A model generated the notes under the pieces. It was not told the origin of the DNA and made no database searches. It saw only the letters and a program-made list of their open reading frames with translations. From contig NZ_JALKBY010000001.1 in NCBI RefSeq assembly GCF_023223645.1, forward strand, positions 62,001-126,000: a stretch of DNA of 64,000 nt. Direction: 5' to 3'. The stretch is from Natroniella sulfidigena (GTDB taxonomy: Bacteria; Bacillota; Halanaerobiia; Halobacteroidales; Halobacteroidaceae). Positions 44,561-53,329 of this stretch are shown in pieces; position 1 is the first letter of the stretch, and each line of letters begins with the position of its first letter. The translations under genes were made by a program, and so were the position numbers.

Positions 44561-45838
44561 ATGAAGGTAACTAAAGAAAAAATTGAGGAAAATAAAGTTG
44601 AATTGAATGTAGAAATTGATGAAAAAAAGGTAGATGAAGCTTTAGAGAAAGCCTATCAGAAGATAGTTAAAGAGGTAGAAATTGATGGTTTTAGAAAAGG
44701 TAAGGTACCAAGAAGTATTTTAGAAAAGAGATTTGGGAAGGAAGTACTACATAAGGATGCCTTAGATGTTTTAATTCCACAAAATTATCATCAAGCAATT
44801 ACAGAAGCAGAAATTGAGCCAATTGATCAACCAGAAATTACTGATGTATTTATTGAAGAAGGAAAACCAGCTACTTTTGTTGCTGAAGTAGAAGTCAAGC
44901 CAGAGGTTGAATTAGGAGATTATACAGGACTTGAAGTTGAAAAAGAGGAAGTTGAAGTAACTGATGAGCAGCTAGAAAATGAATTAGAAACTAAGCGACA
45001 TCAACATTCGCAATTAGTAGCTACTGATAAAGAAGAAGTTGAAGATGGAGATCATGTTTTAATTGACTTTGAAGGTTCTTTGAATGGAGAAGCTTTTGAA
45101 GGTGGTAGTGGAGAAGATTATAATTTAGAAATTGGTTCTGAACAGTTCATTCCAGGTTTTGAAGAGCAATTAATTGGTACTAAAGTTGGAGAAGAGACAA
45201 AGGTTGAAGTTACTTTTCCTGAAGAGTATCAAGCTGCTGAATTAGCTGGGCAAGATGTAGTTTTTGAAGTTGAAGTTAAAGAAATTAAAGAAAAAGAAGT
45301 TCCTGAATTAGATGATGAATTCGCTAAAGATCTAGAATTTGATTCTTTAGCTGACTTAAAAGAGAGTATTAATCAGCAATTAGTTGCTGAAGCTGAAGAA
45401 AAAGCAAAGAGAAAGTATGAAAACAAACTAATTGAAGAGATAGCTGCTAGCTCTAAAGTTAGCATTCCTGAGACAATGATTGAGCAAGAAATTGAAAGCA
45501 TGTTGGATCAATTTAAAGCGCAGATTCAGCAACAAGGAATTGGGTTTGATCAATACTTAGAAATGTCTGGTTTAGATGAAGAAGGAATGAAAGAAGAGTA
45601 TCGAGAACAAGCTGAACAGAGAATTAAAGCTAACTTAACTTTAGAAGCAATTGCAGAAGCAGAAGGAATAGAAGTTAGTGATGAGGAAATAGAGGAACAA
45701 GTAGCTGAAATTGCTGAACAACAAGGTCAGGAACCGGAGATGGTCAAATCATTTTTGCAGATGCAAGGTCAGTTAGATTCTTTGGTAAATAGCTTAAAAA
45801 TGCAAAAAACTGTTGGTTTTTTAGTGGAAAATAATTAA
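44561..45838 (+). CDS. tig: Trigger factor
   Basis: A 425-residue ribosome-associated chaperone and prolyl isomerase. The N-terminal ribosome-binding signature GFRKGKVPRSILEKRFG lies at about residues 44-60, a central FKBP domain follows (GDHVLIDFEGSLNGEAFEGG, about 160-180), then the long helical C-terminal domain. It is very acidic, as expected for a salt-adapted proteome. Full length. It is followed by clpP and clpX, the standard Firmicute order tig-clpP-clpX-lon. Confidence 0.97.
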   Translation: MKVTKEKIEENKVELNVEIDEKKVDEALEKAYQKIVKEVEIDGFRKGKVPRSILEKRFGKEVLHKDALDVLIPQNYHQAITEAEIEPIDQPEITDVFIEEGKPATFVAEVEVKPEVELGDYTGLEVEKEEVEVTDEQLENELETKRHQHSQLVATDKEEVEDGDHVLIDFEGSLNGEAFEGGSGEDYNLEIGSEQFIPGFEEQLIGTKVGEETKVEVTFPEEYQAAELAGQDVVFEVEVKEIKEKEVPELDDEFAKDLEFDSLADLKESINQQLVAEAEEKAKRKYENKLIEEIAASSKVSIPETMIEQEIESMLDQFKAQIQQQGIGFDQYLEMSGLDEEGMKEEYREQAEQRIKANLTLEAIAEAEGIEVSDEEIEEQVAEIAEQQGQEPEMVKSFLQMQGQLDSLVNSLKMQKTVGFLVENN

Positions 45839-45902
45839 ATTAAGATTAATAAGTTTAAAACTTGTTAAAGATGGGTATATATAAGAGGGGGAGGTTGAAA
45901 AT

Positions 45903-46499
45903 ATGAATTTAGTTCCTATGGTGGTAGAACAGACTAATCGTGGAGAACGTTCCTATGATATTTATTCTCGATTATTAAAAGATAGAATCGTTTTTATAGG
46001 GAGACCAATTAATGATGAAGTAGCTAATTCTGTGATTGCTCAGCTATTATTTTTAGAAGCTGAGAATCCTGATAAAGATATCTATATATATATTAATAGT
46101 CCTGGCGGATCGGTAACTTCTGCGTTAGCGATGTATGATACAATTCAGTACATTAAACCAGATGTATCTACGATTTGTATGGGATTAAGTGCTAGTGCTG
46201 CTGCTTTATTATTAGCAAGTGGAACAGATGGTAAGCGCTATGCATTACCATATTCAAGAATTATGATTCATCAGCCGATGGGTGGTGCTAAAGGTCAAGC
46301 TACAGATATTGAAATTCAAGCCCAAGAGATTTTATTATTAAAGAAGAATATTAATGAAATCTTATCTAAGCATACTGGGCAATCAGTTGAAAAGATTGAA
46401 GAAGATGTAGAACGTGATTACTTTATGTCAGCTCAAGAGGCTAAAGAATATGGTGTTATTGATGAGGTTATCTCTCGACAGAGTGAGTTGGAAGCATAG
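45903..46499 (+). CDS. clpP: ATP-dependent Clp protease proteolytic subunit
   Basis: A 198-residue serine peptidase. Catalytic Ser98 is in [13 protein letters not shown] and His123 in MIHQPMGG; the Asp is expected near residue 172. The opening [25 protein letters not shown] is shared by the family (core text [14 protein letters not shown]). It forms the tetradecameric chamber fed by ClpX, encoded next. RBS GAGGGGGAGG lies upstream of ATG 45903. Confidence 0.97.
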   Translation: MNLVPMVVEQTNRGERSYDIYSRLLKDRIVFIGRPINDEVANSVIAQLLFLEAENPDKDIYIYINSPGGSVTSALAMYDTIQYIKPDVSTICMGLSASAAALLLASGTDGKRYALPYSRIMIHQPMGGAKGQATDIEIQAQEILLLKKNINEILSKHTGQSVEKIEEDVERDYFMSAQEAKEYGVIDEVISRQSELEA

Positions 46500-46519
46500 A
46501 CTACTAAAGAGGTGATAAA

Positions 46520-47773
46520 ATGTTCAAGTTTGGTGATGAGAAAGGACAACTGAAGTGTTCTTTCTGTGGGAAGGTTCAAGACCAAGTGCAGAAACTTGTA
46601 GCTGGCCCTGGAGTTTACATTTGTGATGAATGTATTGAACTATGCAATGAGATAATAGAAGAAGAACTAAATGAAGAAGTTGAATTAAACTTAGATACTG
46701 TACCTAAACCTAAAGAGATAAAATCAATTTTAGATGAGTATGTGATTGGGCAAGGTCGTGCTAAAAAAGCTTTAGCCGTAGCTGTTTACAATCATTATAA
46801 GCGTGTTAATTCAGGAATGAAAGTTGATGATATTGAATTAGAAAAGAGTAATATCTGTATGATTGGGCCAACAGGTTGTGGAAAAACTTTATTAGCTCGA
46901 ACTTTAGCTAGAATATTGGATGTACCATTTGCAATTGCTGATGCTACTTCTTTGACTGAAGCAGGTTATGTTGGAGAAGATGTAGAGAATATTCTATTAA
47001 AGTTAATTCAAGCTGCTGATTATGATATTGAAAAGGCAGAAAAAGGAATTATTTATATTGATGAGATAGATAAGGTAGCTCGTAAATCTGAGAATCCGTC
47101 TATTACTCGTGATGTATCAGGTGAAGGAGTCCAACAATCCTTGTTAAAGATTCTAGAAGGAACCGAAGCAAGTGTTCCACCACAAGGAGGAAGAAAGCAT
47201 CCTCATCAAGAGTTTATTCAAATTGATACTTCAAATATTCTCTTTATCTGTGGAGGAGCTTTTGATGGGTTAGATAAGGTAGTTAAATCTAGAATAGATG
47301 AAAAGGTACTTGGATTTGGTGCAGATATTAAGAGTAAAGAGGAAGAAGAGATTGGTGAGATCTTGAAGCATGTTATGTCACAGGATCTATTAAAGTATGG
47401 TTTGATTCCTGAATTTGCAGGGAGAATTCCAGTAACTGTTACCTTAAATAAATTAAATGAAGAAGAATTAGTCAGAATTTTAACTGAGCCACGTAATGCA
47501 CTAGTAAAGCAATATACTAAATTCTTTGAGTTGGATAATGTTGAATTAGAGTTTACTGAAGAAGCTTTAAGTGCAATTGCTGATCAAGCTATAGCTCAAG
47601 AGACTGGAGCTAGAGGATTGCGTTCGGTAGTTGAAGAAGCTATCTTGGATATCATGTATGATATTCCTTCTCAAGAGGATGTTGCTAAATGCATTATTAA
47701 TGAAGAGGTAATTGATAATGATGCTACCCCGCAATTAATCAAAATAGATGATCCTAAAGAAGAAACTGCTTAA
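46520..47773 (+). CDS. clpX: ATP-dependent Clp protease ATP-binding subunit ClpX
   Basis: A 417-residue AAA+ unfoldase. An N-terminal zinc finger is present (CSFCGK near residue 14 and CDECIELC near 38), then Walker A GPTGCGKT near residue 117, Walker [10 protein letters not shown], and the RLR... sensor region with TGARGLR near the end. It unfolds substrates into ClpP. A terminator hairpin overlaps its stop codon. Confidence 0.97.
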   Translation: MFKFGDEKGQLKCSFCGKVQDQVQKLVAGPGVYICDECIELCNEIIEEELNEEVELNLDTVPKPKEIKSILDEYVIGQGRAKKALAVAVYNHYKRVNSGMKVDDIELEKSNICMIGPTGCGKTLLARTLARILDVPFAIADATSLTEAGYVGEDVENILLKLIQAADYDIEKAEKGIIYIDEIDKVARKSENPSITRDVSGEGVQQSLLKILEGTEASVPPQGGRKHPHQEFIQIDTSNILFICGGAFDGLDKVVKSRIDEKVLGFGADIKSKEEEEIGEILKHVMSQDLLKYGLIPEFAGRIPVTVTLNKLNEEELVRILTEPRNALVKQYTKFFELDNVELEFTEEALSAIADQAIAQETGARGLRSVVEEAILDIMYDIPSQEDVAKCIINEEVIDNDATPQLIKIDDPKEETA

Positions 47774-47795
47774 ATTTAAGCAGTTTCTTCTTTAT
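47759..47795 (+). terminator. Intrinsic terminator overlapping the clpX stop
   Basis: GAAGAAACTGCTTA (47759-47772) pairs with TAAGCAGTTTCTTC (47777-47790), followed by TTTATT. The clpX stop codon lies inside the hairpin. Confidence 0.8.
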
Positions 47796-47867
47796 TATAA
47801 GGATAAAAACTTCTCCTGAAGTTAATACTAAATATTGATAAATTAAACTTTTCAAGGAGGAGTTTTT

Positions 47868-49556
47868 ATGAATTTTGCTTTAAATGCTTTTAGTTTAATT
47901 CAATTTTTCTTTGCAATTGTAATTGGGATGTATTTTTGGAATATGTTACAAAAACAACGTAGTAACAAAAAAGCTATTAATAGAGAATCTAAAAAAGAAA
48001 TGGAAAAATTACATAGAATGAGAAGTAGATCATTAACTGAGCCTTTATCGGAGAAGATAAGACCTAGTAATTTTTCTGAAATAATTGGACAGAAAGAAGG
48101 ATTGAAATCTTTGCGAGCTGCTTTATGCGGGCCAAACCCTCAACATGTCATTATTTATGGGCCACCGGGAGTAGGTAAGACTGCAGCTGCTAGATTGGTA
48201 CTAGAGGAAGCAAAGAAGAATCCTGGTTCTCCATTTGATAGTGAATCTAAATTTATAGAATTAGATGCTACAACGGCCCGTTTTGATGAACGAGGTATTG
48301 CCGATCCATTAATTGGAACTGTTCATGATCCAATCTACCAAGGAGCAGGTGCAATGGGGACAGCTGGAATTCCTCAACCTAAACCAGGTGCAGTGACTAA
48401 AGCTCATGGTGGTATGTTATTTATAGATGAAATTGGAGAACTACATCATATTCAAATTAATAAGTTATTGAAAGTTTTGGAGGATAGAAAGGTCTTTTTA
48501 GAAAGCTCATATTATAGTGAAGAAGATAATAATATTCCTCGTCATATTCATGAAATTTTTCAGAATGGTTTACCAGCAGATTTTAGATTGGTAGCTGCTA
48601 CAACAAGAAGACCGGAGACTATACCACCTGCTATTCGTTCACGTTGTCTGGAGATATTCTTTAGTCTATTAACGCCTTCTGATATCGAAAAGATTGCTCG
48701 AACAGCAATAGATAAGATAGATTTTGAAGTCAATCCAGAAGTAATTGAGATTATTAAAAAATATGCTGTTAATGGTAGACAAGCGGTTAATATGATTCAG
48801 ACAGCAGGAGGAATTGCTTTAACTTATGATCGCCAGAAAATTATTGTAGAGGATATAGAGCGAGTAGTGATGAATGGACAATATAGACCCCGGCCGACTG
48901 ATGAGATTCCTGAAGGGCCTAGAGTTGGTGTTGTTAATGGTTTAGCAGTTATGGGTGCTAATATTGGAACTGTTGATCAATTAGAAGTAGTAGTGACTAA
49001 AGTAGGTGCTGGAGCTGGAAAATTAAATATTACAGGAGTAGCTGAAGAAGAAGAGCAAGGTAATCGCCACAAAAAGATCAGAAGAAAGAGTATGGTTAAA
49101 GGTTCTGCTGAAAATGTAATTACTGTCTTAAAAAAGGTAATAGATATTGATTTAAAAGATTATGATATTCACATTGACTTTACAAGTGATGCTGTTGTTG
49201 ATGGTCCATCTGCAGGAGTAACAATGGCAGTAGCTTTGTATTCAGCGTTGACAGGGAAAGCAATTGATAATAAGGTAGCTATGACAGGTAAGATTTCTAT
49301 TAATGGTGTTATTAGACCAATAGGTGGAATTATTCCTAAAGTAAAAGCTGCTATTAGGGCAGGAGTAGATAAAATTTTAATTCCTACAGAAAATTGGCAA
49401 GAAATATTTAAAGAAGATGACTTTTCTGGAGTTGAGATTATAAAGATTGGAACTTTAACTGAAGCTTTAGATCAAGCAATAACGGAGCAAGAAGAAATTG
49501 ACGATGAACTAGAGCTTGAATTAGATCCAGAAGCTTATTCTGCCCCTTTGGTTTAA
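47868..49556 (+). CDS. lonB: ATP-dependent protease LonB
   Basis: A 562-residue membrane-associated Lon-type protease of the Firmicute LonB form. A hydrophobic N-terminal segment (residues about 8-25) is followed by an AAA+ domain with [14 protein letters not shown] near residue 103, and a C-terminal S16 peptidase domain with the Ser448/Lys491 dyad (DGPSAGV and PKVKAA). In sporulating Firmicutes LonB acts in the forespore or under stress. The start is ATG 47868 behind AAGGAGGAG. It is followed by lon. Confidence 0.93.
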   Translation: MNFALNAFSLIQFFFAIVIGMYFWNMLQKQRSNKKAINRESKKEMEKLHRMRSRSLTEPLSEKIRPSNFSEIIGQKEGLKSLRAALCGPNPQHVIIYGPPGVGKTAAARLVLEEAKKNPGSPFDSESKFIELDATTARFDERGIADPLIGTVHDPIYQGAGAMGTAGIPQPKPGAVTKAHGGMLFIDEIGELHHIQINKLLKVLEDRKVFLESSYYSEEDNNIPRHIHEIFQNGLPADFRLVAATTRRPETIPPAIRSRCLEIFFSLLTPSDIEKIARTAIDKIDFEVNPEVIEIIKKYAVNGRQAVNMIQTAGGIALTYDRQKIIVEDIERVVMNGQYRPRPTDEIPEGPRVGVVNGLAVMGANIGTVDQLEVVVTKVGAGAGKLNITGVAEEEEQGNRHKKIRRKSMVKGSAENVITVLKKVIDIDLKDYDIHIDFTSDAVVDGPSAGVTMAVALYSALTGKAIDNKVAMTGKISINGVIRPIGGIIPKVKAAIRAGVDKILIPTENWQEIFKEDDFSGVEIIKIGTLTEALDQAITEQEEIDDELELELDPEAYSAPLV

Positions 49557-49578
49557 GATTAATTAATCTTAAACCAAA
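49547..49578 (+). terminator. Palindrome overlapping the lonB stop
   Basis: TTTGGTTTAAGATT and AATCTTAAACCAAA form a perfect 14-bp stem with a 4-base loop that contains AATT, covering the lonB stop codon. No long T-run follows, so the terminator strength is uncertain. Confidence 0.55.
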
Positions 49579-49668
49579 TTAATAAGTATGATATTTTTAA
49601 AGCAATGTGCAGGAGATTAAGCAAAGTAATAGAATAATAATGTGTAGATTATCAATGGAGGTGTAGTT

Positions 49669-52020
49669 ATGGCTGAAGAAAGTAAAAAAGAAGAAGTTGA
49701 AAATAAAAATAGTAAACCCCTGTTAGCATTACGGGGGATAGTAGTTTTTCCAAATATGATGATTCCACTACTAGTAGGAAGAGATAAATCAATCAAAGCG
49801 TTAGAAGAAGCTATGGTTGAGGATAAAAAGATATTATTAGCTGCTCAACATGATGAAGCAGTAGAAGAACCGGGTACAGATGACATATATAGTTTGGGAA
49901 CACTTTCTGAAATTAAGCAGCTAATGAGATTACCAGATGGGACGATCAAAATCTTAGTTGAGGGGTTAAAAAGAGCTAAAATTGAAAGCTTTTCACAAGA
50001 AAAGCCTTATTTCAGGGTAGATATAACTGAAGTAGAAAGTGAGGAAGAAAAGGATACAGAGATAGAAGCTTTGATGAGGAGTGTAATTAATAAATTTGAA
50101 AGATATGTCAAATTGAATAAGCAGATTCCATCAGAAACGATGATGACTATCACAAATTTAGAAGACCCTGGGCGTTTAGTAGATATCATCACTTCTCATA
50201 TGTCACTGAAAGTTAAGCAAGAACAAGATATTTTAGAGGCAATTTCTTATCGAAAACGCTTAGAAAAGTTATATAATATTTTAGAAAAAGAATTAGAGAT
50301 TTTAAAAGTTAAGAATAAAATTAACAGTGAAGTTAAAAAACAGGTTGAAAAAAGGCAAAAAGAGTATTATTTAAAAGAGCAGATGAAAGCAATCAAAAAA
50401 GAATTAGGAGAAGATGGTGGCAATCAAGAAAGTAAAGAATATAAGGAAAAAATAGAAGAAGCAGATTTACCTGAAAATGTTGAAGAAAAGGCATTAGAAG
50501 AAGTAGATAGATTAAAGAAGATGCCTTCTAGAGCCAATGAGGCTGTTGTAGTTAGGAATTATTTAGATTGTATTTTAGATTTGCCGTGGAATGATTATAG
50601 TGAAGATAGATTAATTATTGATCAAGTAGAAGAGCGGTTGAATCAAGATCATTATGGACTTACTGATGTCAAAGAAAGAATTTTAGAATATTTAGCTGTT
50701 AGAAAATTAAGTGATCAAATGAAGACTCCGATTTTATGCCTTTTTGGCCCGCCGGGAGTAGGTAAAACTTCTTTAGGTAGATCAATTGCAGAATCAATCG
50801 GAAGAGAATTTGTTAGGTTATCTCTAGGAGGGCTACGTGATGAAGCAGAGATTAGAGGACATAGAAGAACTTATGTAGGTGCTCGACCGGGTAGAATAAT
50901 TAACGCCATGCGTGATACTGGTACTAAAAATCCAGTCTTTTTATTAGATGAAGTGGATAAAATTAATAGAGATTTTAGAGGGGATCCAGCTTCTGCTTTA
51001 TTAGAAGTATTAGACCCAGAGCAAAATGATGAATTCAGTGATCATTATTTAGAGCTTCCTTTTGATTTATCAGATGTAATCTTTATTACAACGGCCAATG
51101 TTACAGATACTATTCCAGCACCATTATTAGATAGAATGGAAGTAATCAATATTTCAGGCTATACTGAAGAAGATAAAGTAAAGATAGCCCAACGACACCT
51201 GTTGCCAGAGACTCTTAAAGATCATGGATTGACAGAAGAACAGATTAATATTTCTGAAAATGCTTTAAGAAAACTTATCAGACGATATACTCGGGAAGCT
51301 GGAGTTAGAACATTAGAAAGAAAATTAGCTACTATCTGTCGTAAAGTAGCTAAGGAAGTTGTAGATGGTAAAGAAAAGCTAAGTCGAGTAACTGTCAGAA
51401 ATTTAAAAAAGTATTTGGGAATTCCCAAGTATAAGTATGGAACAATAGAAGATGAACAGAGGGTAGGTGTGGTAACTGGTTTAGCTTGGACTCAAGCTGG
51501 GGGAAATATCTTGAATATAGAAGTATCAATAAGCCCAGGTGATGGAGAATTAATCTTAACAGGGAAACTAGGAGATGTAATGAAAGAATCAGCTCAAATA
51601 GCAATGAGTTATGTGCGAACTAAGACTGAAGAGTTTAATTTCATCGAAGATTTTTATAAAAAGTATGATATTCATGTTCATATTCCAGAGGGTGCTATTC
51701 CTAAGGATGGGCCATCAGCAGGGATAACATTAGCTACAGCATTAGTATCTGCTTTAAGTAATAAGCCAGTCAGTGGAAGAGTGGCTATGAGTGGAGAGAT
51801 AACCTTACGTGGTAGAGTATTGCCTGTAGGAGGAATTAAGAGTAAGGTTTTAGCAGCTCATCGGGCAGGTAATGATAAAATAATCTTATGTAAGCAGAAT
51901 AAAAAAGATTTAGAAGATGTTCCTGATAATATCAAGCGGGATTTAGAGTTTATTTTTGTAGAAGATATGGATCAAGTCCTTGAAGCAGCTATTATAGGGG
52001 AGGAAGAAGATGAAGATTAA
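49669..52020 (+). CDS. lon: ATP-dependent protease La (LonA)
   Basis: A 783-residue cytoplasmic Lon protease. It has the N-terminal substrate domain ([18 protein letters not shown]), a coiled-coil linker, the AAA+ domain with [15 protein letters not shown] near residue 362, and the S16 protease domain with catalytic Ser683 (KDGPSAGIT) and Lys726 ([10 protein letters not shown]). It degrades damaged and regulatory proteins. ATG 49669 follows GGAGGTG. The end overlaps engB by 11 bases, as is usual in Firmicutes. Confidence 0.97.
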   Translation: MAEESKKEEVENKNSKPLLALRGIVVFPNMMIPLLVGRDKSIKALEEAMVEDKKILLAAQHDEAVEEPGTDDIYSLGTLSEIKQLMRLPDGTIKILVEGLKRAKIESFSQEKPYFRVDITEVESEEEKDTEIEALMRSVINKFERYVKLNKQIPSETMMTITNLEDPGRLVDIITSHMSLKVKQEQDILEAISYRKRLEKLYNILEKELEILKVKNKINSEVKKQVEKRQKEYYLKEQMKAIKKELGEDGGNQESKEYKEKIEEADLPENVEEKALEEVDRLKKMPSRANEAVVVRNYLDCILDLPWNDYSEDRLIIDQVEERLNQDHYGLTDVKERILEYLAVRKLSDQMKTPILCLFGPPGVGKTSLGRSIAESIGREFVRLSLGGLRDEAEIRGHRRTYVGARPGRIINAMRDTGTKNPVFLLDEVDKINRDFRGDPASALLEVLDPEQNDEFSDHYLELPFDLSDVIFITTANVTDTIPAPLLDRMEVINISGYTEEDKVKIAQRHLLPETLKDHGLTEEQINISENALRKLIRRYTREAGVRTLERKLATICRKVAKEVVDGKEKLSRVTVRNLKKYLGIPKYKYGTIEDEQRVGVVTGLAWTQAGGNILNIEVSISPGDGELILTGKLGDVMKESAQIAMSYVRTKTEEFNFIEDFYKKYDIHVHIPEGAIPKDGPSAGITLATALVSALSNKPVSGRVAMSGEITLRGRVLPVGGIKSKVLAAHRAGNDKIILCKQNKKDLEDVPDNIKRDLEFIFVEDMDQVLEAAIIGEEEDED

Positions 52021-52594
52021 TAATCCTGAATATGTATCTAGTGCTGCTAAGTTTGAAGATTATCCAAGACATCATCTTCCTGAAATAGCTTTAGCTGGTC
52101 GTTCTAATGTAGGAAAGTCATCATTGGTTAATAATATTGTTAATCGACGTAAGATGGCTTTTACCAGTTCTAAGCCAGGTAAGACACAGACAATCAATTT
52201 TTATAAAGTGGATAATTATTTTTACTTTGTTGATTTGCCAGGGTATGGTTTTGCTAGAGTTCCCCAAGAGGTCAAAGATGAATGGGGGAGTATGATTGAA
52301 AGTTATCTGTTTAATCGCAGAAATTTAGAGAGTGTATTATTGGTAATCGATGCTAGACATAAACCAACTGATGATGATTTAATGATGTATAACTGGTTAT
52401 TAGAGATGAATATGCCTACTTTAGTAGTAGCTACTAAGGTAGATAAAGTCAAAAATAGTCAACGAAATAAGCAGGAAAAATTGATTAAAAATAAATTGAA
52501 TTTAACTGAATTTACTCCTTTCACCTTCTTTTCAGCTAAAACTGGAGAAGGTAAAGGTCAGATCATGGAATTTATTAGTCAGTTTTTGGATTAA
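52010..52594 (+). CDS. engB: Ribosome biogenesis GTP-binding protein YsxC/EngB
   Basis: A 194-residue circularly ordinary small GTPase for 50S subunit assembly. G1 GRSNVGKSSLVN near residue 31, G2/G3 with SKPGKTQTINFY and DLPGYGFA, and G4 ATKVDKV near residue 145 are intact. It is coupled to lon by an 11-base overlap; AGGGGAGGAAG within the lon end provides the ribosome site. Confidence 0.95.
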   Translation: MKINNPEYVSSAAKFEDYPRHHLPEIALAGRSNVGKSSLVNNIVNRRKMAFTSSKPGKTQTINFYKVDNYFYFVDLPGYGFARVPQEVKDEWGSMIESYLFNRRNLESVLLVIDARHKPTDDDLMMYNWLLEMNMPTLVVATKVDKVKNSQRNKQEKLIKNKLNLTEFTPFTFFSAKTGEGKGQIMEFISQFLD

Positions 52595-52610
52595 AAAATT
52601 AATAAAATTT

Positions 52611-52657
52611 GAAAAGTTAGGTAATAATATGCTATGTAATATTGCCTAACTTTTTTA
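52611..52657 (+). terminator. Intrinsic terminator after engB
   Basis: AAAAGTTAGG and CCTAACTTTTTT bracket a partly paired inner region (AATAATAT...AATATTG). Confidence 0.8.
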
Positions 52658-52721
52658 TTCTTTTATATTTTGGAAATTAAAGCTAGCAATGAATTGTTTA
52701 GGATAAATTTGATGATAAATA

Positions 52722-52750
52722 TTGACAAGCAGTCTAAATAGTTATATTAT
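52722..52750 (+). promoter_or_regulatory. Promoter of the valS leader
   Basis: TTGACA (52722-52727) and TATTAT (52745-52750) with a 17-base spacer, just upstream of the T-box. Confidence 0.7.
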
Positions 52751-52769
52751 ATATTTGCAATAGAATAAT

Positions 52770-53021
52770 TGTTGAAAGGTGTTGAAGGAGAGTAGTAAGT
52801 TAATAACTTTCTTGCTAGAGAGGAGTGTTTTTAAGCTGGAAGGCACTCTAGGAAAGGTTGACTAAAGTCGCTCTGGAGCTGTTAAGCTGAAATTAAAGTA
52901 GGTTAAACCGGTATCTGACCGTTAGCAGAAGTTGAGTGGAGTCTTGTGATCAATTAAGGTGGTACCGCGGAAATTAATTTCTCTTTCGTCCTTAGCAATT
53001 AGGGTGAGAGGGATTTTTTAT
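52770..53021 (+). ncRNA. T-box leader of valS
   Basis: A tRNA-sensing T-box riboswitch. The conserved T-box AAGGTGGTACCGCG is at 52956-52969. A terminator with an ATTAGGGTGAGAGGG descending arm and a T-run closes it (about 52979-53020), and the purine-rich AGAGAGTAGTAAG-like start is at about 52790. A GTC at 52867-52869 in the expected stem I area could be the valine specifier, but I did not fold it. Uncharged tRNA-Val would stabilise the antiterminator and allow valS transcription. Confidence 0.9.
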
Positions 53022-53042
53022 TTTATCATATTACAAAATAGC

Positions 53043-53270
53043 TTAACTTCAATTTACAATGTACAATTTACAAAATTGACAATTAAAACCTTTAAATCTT
53101 ATAAGCAAAATCAAACAAAGCTTATTATTACAGGGTTTCTCAGAGAACTTAAGTTTTTAAGAACTTGATCTTATCCTTCGGGTTCTTTGAACCCTTCGTG
53201 ATGAAAAAATCATCTCTTAGATTTTTTTCTATCCATTGTAAATTGTACATTCCGTCAATTGTCAATTGTG
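53043..53270. repeat. Heptamer-type inverted repeat between the T-box and valS
   Basis: Degenerate units built on ACAATTT, ACAATGT and GACAATT (53048-53085) face ATTGTAA, ATTGTAC and ATTGTCA units (53235-53268). The roughly 145-base middle has smaller hairpins (for example a CTTCGGGTTCTTTGAACCCTTCG stretch at about 53176-53200). It is read as leader RNA between the T-box terminator and the valS start. Confidence 0.65.
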
Positions 53271-53329
53271 AAGCTTTATATCAACATTGTTTCATTTTAA
53301 AGAAAATTATAAAAGGGAGGAATAAAAAG

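Noticed and set aside
53165-53329. N-terminal extension of valS
   Set aside because: The extra 55 codons are a translation of the inverted-repeat leader, and the real start at 53330 has a good ribosome site and aligns with the family.
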